DNA of 21,609 bases from a virus. Shown here piece by piece: positions 20,014 to 21,609 of this stretch. The position numbers were made by a program, and so were the translations under genes. The DNA is taken from the IMG/VR virus record IMGVR_UViG_3300047551_002819, positions 1 through 21,609 of that record; one strand, 5' to 3'. Each line of letters opens with the position of its first letter. Position 1 is the first letter of the stretch. The notes under the pieces are model-generated. The model was given only the letters and a program-made list of their open reading frames with translations. It did not search any database and had not been told where the DNA came from.

Positions 20014-20234
20014 GCCGCCTCCACCTCAGCACCAGGCCACCGATTTGCGGCATAGCGCTTCGCCAGCGTCTTGTTCTCGGCCATCAGCGTGACCTTGATC
20101 GGCCGCGCTGTCTGCTGCTTCACGATCAGCGTGAACGGCTTGGCTCGCTTCGGCTCAGCCGGCCTGCTGACACCCGGACCGAACAAGCCCTGAGGGTGCT
20201 CCTGCCATTGAAAACTAACGGGTCCGCCTTTCAT
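20010..20234 (-). CDS. Small basic hypothetical protein (74 aa)
   Basis: Starts at ATG 20234, overlapping the upstream stop (ATGA). The N-terminal 30 residues are Pro/Gly-rich ('QEHPQGLFGPGVSRPAEPKR') and flexible. The rest, 'AKPFTLIVKQQTARPIKVTL' and 'AENKTLAKRYAANRWPGAEV', reads as two strands and a helix, strongly basic overall. A nucleic-acid-binding role is possible. No family recognised. Confidence 0.62.
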   Translation of the reverse strand: MKGGPVSFQWQEHPQGLFGPGVSRPAEPKRAKPFTLIVKQQTARPIKVTLMAENKTLAKRYAANRWPGAEVEAA

Positions 20235-20506
20235 GAGTGTGTGAATCGGTTGTCGTTTGCACCGTTGAGTCGCACGTACTCAACGGTTTTGCGAATGTCG
20301 CCCGCAAGGGCTTCGTTGCCGCTATGGGTAACGATGTCCGCTGCGCACAGCATCCCAGCCTGGAAAGCGTCGCGAATTGCCACGCCCATGTGTATCTCGG
20401 CTGTCGACATCGAGATCAACGGTTCCGGCTTGTGAATCACCCTTCGGACAGCGCCGGCGGCAGCCATGACCAATGCCACGGCACCGACGACCTCAAGGAA
20501 TGTCAT
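20231..20506 (-). CDS. Membrane-anchored hypothetical protein (91 aa)
   Basis: Starts at ATG 20506 with a strong ribosome site (GGAGGGCGA just before it), one of the best in this arm. Residues 1-20 ('MTFLEVVGAVALVMAAAGAV') are a hydrophobic anchor followed by 'RRVIHK', so the N-terminus would be outside and the body in the cytoplasm. The cytoplasmic part is helical ('VAIRDAFQAGMLCAADIVTH', 'DIRKTVEYVRLNGANDN'). No known domain. Coupled to the next gene by ATGA. Confidence 0.65.
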   Translation of the reverse strand: MTFLEVVGAVALVMAAAGAVRRVIHKPEPLISMSTAEIHMGVAIRDAFQAGMLCAADIVTHSGNEALAGDIRKTVEYVRLNGANDNRFTHS

Positions 20507-20514
20507 TCGCCCTC

Positions 20515-20583
20515 CTAGGCAGAACCCCGCACATCAAAGCAAGGCACCGCGCCACCGGCAGTGACCCTGTCGCATTTCTTCAT
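20515..20583 (-). CDS. Possible micropeptide (22 aa)
   Basis: A 22-codon frame ('MKKCDRVTAGGAVPCFDVRG' then SA) whose ATG overlaps the stop of the gene before it (ATGA). Its stop is 8 bp before the next gene, and the strong ribosome site GGAGGG of that gene starts next to it. It is not hydrophobic and has two Cys. It may simply be a chance frame in a short gap; coupling is the only support. Confidence 0.3.
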   Translation of the reverse strand: MKKCDRVTAGGAVPCFDVRGSA

Positions 20584-21056
20584 GTCACGTACACCTGCTC
20601 GTACTTGTTCTCGGTCAGCCACGTCCTGAACAGCTCTTCAGCGGCCTCGTGCGCCTCGCTCTCGATCTCCTCGAGCACACCAGGGCCAAGCTCATCCTTC
20701 AGCAGCTCTCGCAGCTTGTCGTGCCGCATGATCTGGAACTTGGTGCGCTGAGCGTCGTAGATCGACTGCCGCTTGATCGGCTCAAACCCTTCCAGCTTCA
20801 TCAGCCGGCGCTTGGCTTCGCTGGCAAACGCAATCGTGATCCGACGCTTCTTCCGGGTCTTGTGCATCCAGTCCCGATCGAACGGCATGCCGGCGTCGTT
20901 CTCAAGCCTCAGCGCTTGCATGATCGCGTCGTCCATGCCCTGAACCGCAATCGTCAGTTCAACGTGAAACCGTCTGACGTTCTCGAGATCCATCTCGTAG
21001 ACCTCTTCCAAAGCGACATCGCGACCGAACTCGTGACTGCGAAAAGTGAGCTTCAT
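20580..21056 (-). CDS. Hypothetical helical protein (158 aa)
   Basis: I choose ATG 21056 (158 residues, 'MKLTFRSHEFGRDVALEEVY'); the only longer start is a TTG. The first third is beta-type and acidic. The middle is basic ('DWMHKTRKKRRITIAFASEA') and the end strongly helical and acidic ('ELGPGVLEEIESEAHEAAEE'). It is first after the SSB gene and its terminator, so it begins its own transcript or depends on read-through. No recognised family; a DNA-related role is suggested only by position. Confidence 0.65.
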   Translation of the reverse strand: MKLTFRSHEFGRDVALEEVYEMDLENVRRFHVELTIAVQGMDDAIMQALRLENDAGMPFDRDWMHKTRKKRRITIAFASEAKRRLMKLEGFEPIKRQSIYDAQRTKFQIMRHDKLRELLKDELGPGVLEEIESEAHEAAEELFRTWLTENKYEQVYVT

Positions 21057-21071
21057 TCGTTGCAACAGATC

Positions 21072-21101
21072 GAAATAAAAATGGCCCGAAAGACTCGGGC
21101 C
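21072..21101 (-). terminator. Rho-independent terminator after ssb
   Basis: On the - strand a perfect 7-bp stem (GGCCCGA at 21083-21089 pairs with TCGGGCC at 21095-21101), loop of five bases, is followed by an ATTTTTATTT run. It lies 15 bp after the ssb stop. It should end, or reduce, transcription leaving ssb before the following gene. Confidence 0.8.
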
Positions 21102-21115
21102 GATGTTGTCGTAGA

Positions 21116-21541
21116 TCAGAAGGGAATGTCGTCGTTGATGACGTCACCGGCGAAATTATCAGCGACGCTCTGAGCAGCGACCGTCACAACTGGTGCTGGA
21201 CGAGGAGCGGGCGTAGGAGCAGGTGCCTGCTCGGCTCGAGCCTGCCAGCTCTCCACGGAGGCGTTCTTGATCACGACGGCCTTTTTGAGCTCGCCGGTGT
21301 TCTTGTCGTTCCAGGTCTCCTCCGCCACCTGTCCGGTGACGCAAACGCTGGCGCCCTTCTTCAAGTAGTTGGCGACGTACTCGGCCTGTTTGCCCCAGAC
21401 CTCCACTTTGACCCAGAACGCAGGTGCGTCCTTCTTGGGCTGGCGAACGGCAAGCGAGAACTTCGCCACCATCTGGCCAGACTGCGTGGTCTGGAAGTCG
21501 GGATCTCGGCCCAGGTTGCCGGTAAGGGTTCCGTTGAACAT
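21116..21541 (-). CDS. ssb: Single-stranded DNA-binding protein
   Basis: A 141-residue protein from ATG 21541. Residues 1-100 are the OB fold: 'MFNGTLTGNLGRDPDFQTTQ', 'MVAKFSLAVRQPKKD', 'FWVKVEVWGKQAEYVANYLK' and 'GASVCVTGQVAEETWND'. A flexible Pro/Ala-rich linker (about 106-125) leads to the acidic tip 'DDIPF', the standard C-terminal tail that recruits replication and repair proteins. It protects single-stranded DNA during phage replication. A terminator follows it. The start overlaps or nearly touches the end of a further - strand gene. This is the most certain replication gene in the window. Confidence 0.95.
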   Translation of the reverse strand: MFNGTLTGNLGRDPDFQTTQSGQMVAKFSLAVRQPKKDAPAFWVKVEVWGKQAEYVANYLKKGASVCVTGQVAEETWNDKNTGELKKAVVIKNASVESWQARAEQAPAPTPAPRPAPVVTVAAQSVADNFAGDVINDDIPF

Positions 21542-21543
21542 GA

Positions 21544-21609
21544 TCAATCGTTACGGGGTTGGCAGATGACGAAGCAGCCGGCGCCATCGCGACGCTTCCG
21601 CACCGAGTA
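21544..21609 (-). CDS. C-terminal end of a gene running off the window (partial)
   Basis: A - strand frame is open from the window edge to a TGA at 21544-21546, 2 bp before the ssb ATG. The visible 21 residues include 'RKRRDGAGCFVICQPRND'. Too little is seen to name it. Its tight spacing to ssb fits the packed arrangement of this arm. Confidence 0.45.
   Translation of the reverse strand, partial: YSVRKRRDGAGCFVICQPRND

Noticed and set aside
21159-21587. 142-codon frame on the - strand overlapping ssb
   Set aside because: It is a shifted reading of ssb (Arg/Gly-rich), while the ssb frame has a full OB fold and the DDIPF tail.
1-21609. CRISPR arrays, tRNA genes and insertion sequences
   Set aside because: No regularly spaced repeats, no cloverleaf-like segment in the few gaps, and no transposase or terminal inverted repeats were seen by eye.

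Overview
This window looks like about 21.6 kb of a tailed bacteriophage genome. It most resembles a siphovirus-like phage of a GC-rich picocyanobacterium (freshwater or coastal Synechococcus/Cyanobium type). The viral assignment is seen directly: tail and tail-fibre genes, a lysis cassette, phage nucleotide-metabolism genes, SSB, HNH endonucleases and dense, overlapping tiny genes. The cyanophage assignment is weaker. It rests on recalled family resemblance: a fibre protein ending in an 'FAEYPFKYARAR'-type tail, a small basic protein starting MAVKSKVGTARVEHK, a cyanobacterial-type ThyX motif, and two small proteins of the 'ITPPPELVQQW' and 'ERLPGPEDCDAEG' kinds. No tail sheath is seen, so a non-contractile tail is likely.

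Layout, left to right. (1) 1-7889, + strand: the end of a probable tail-tip protein, a minor tail protein, two tail-tube-like proteins that share a motif, a 922-aa repetitive tail fibre, a 761-aa LamG/repeat-domain fibre, a possible fibre-assembly protein and a 46-aa basic protein. (2) 7886-8386, - strand: an intruding HNH-AP2 endonuclease. (3) 8463-10433, +: small conserved proteins and a lysis cassette (XhlA-like coiled-coil/TM protein, C39-like cysteine peptidase, holin-like membrane protein, GH24 lysozyme with an E-8-C-5-T triad). (4) 10451-12187, +: a dCTP-deaminase-like protein, ThyX and small proteins. (5) 12188-12745: a 558-bp gap with a relic tyrosine-recombinase core on the - strand and an AT-rich patch. 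(6) 12746-13232, +: a small acidic protein overlapping a second HNH nuclease. (7) 13323-21609, - strand: about 33 very small genes joined mostly by ATGA, GTGA or TGATG stop/start overlaps. They run from the partial gene and SSB at the right edge through a zinc-ribbon/HTH regulator, an alpha-CTD-like protein, an AP2 protein and a dNMP kinase. One short + strand gene (19195-19368) interrupts this run.

The two arms converge near 13.23-13.32 kb. ThyX, the dCTP-deaminase homologue and the dNMP kinase would together favour dTMP/dTTP supply. The - strand arm has the look of an early/takeover operon: SSB, several putative DNA- or RNA-polymerase-directed proteins, three Cys-rich proteins and several micro-membrane proteins. 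Many genes shorter than 60 codons were found by following the stop/start overlaps. Families were assigned by reading motifs, not by database search.
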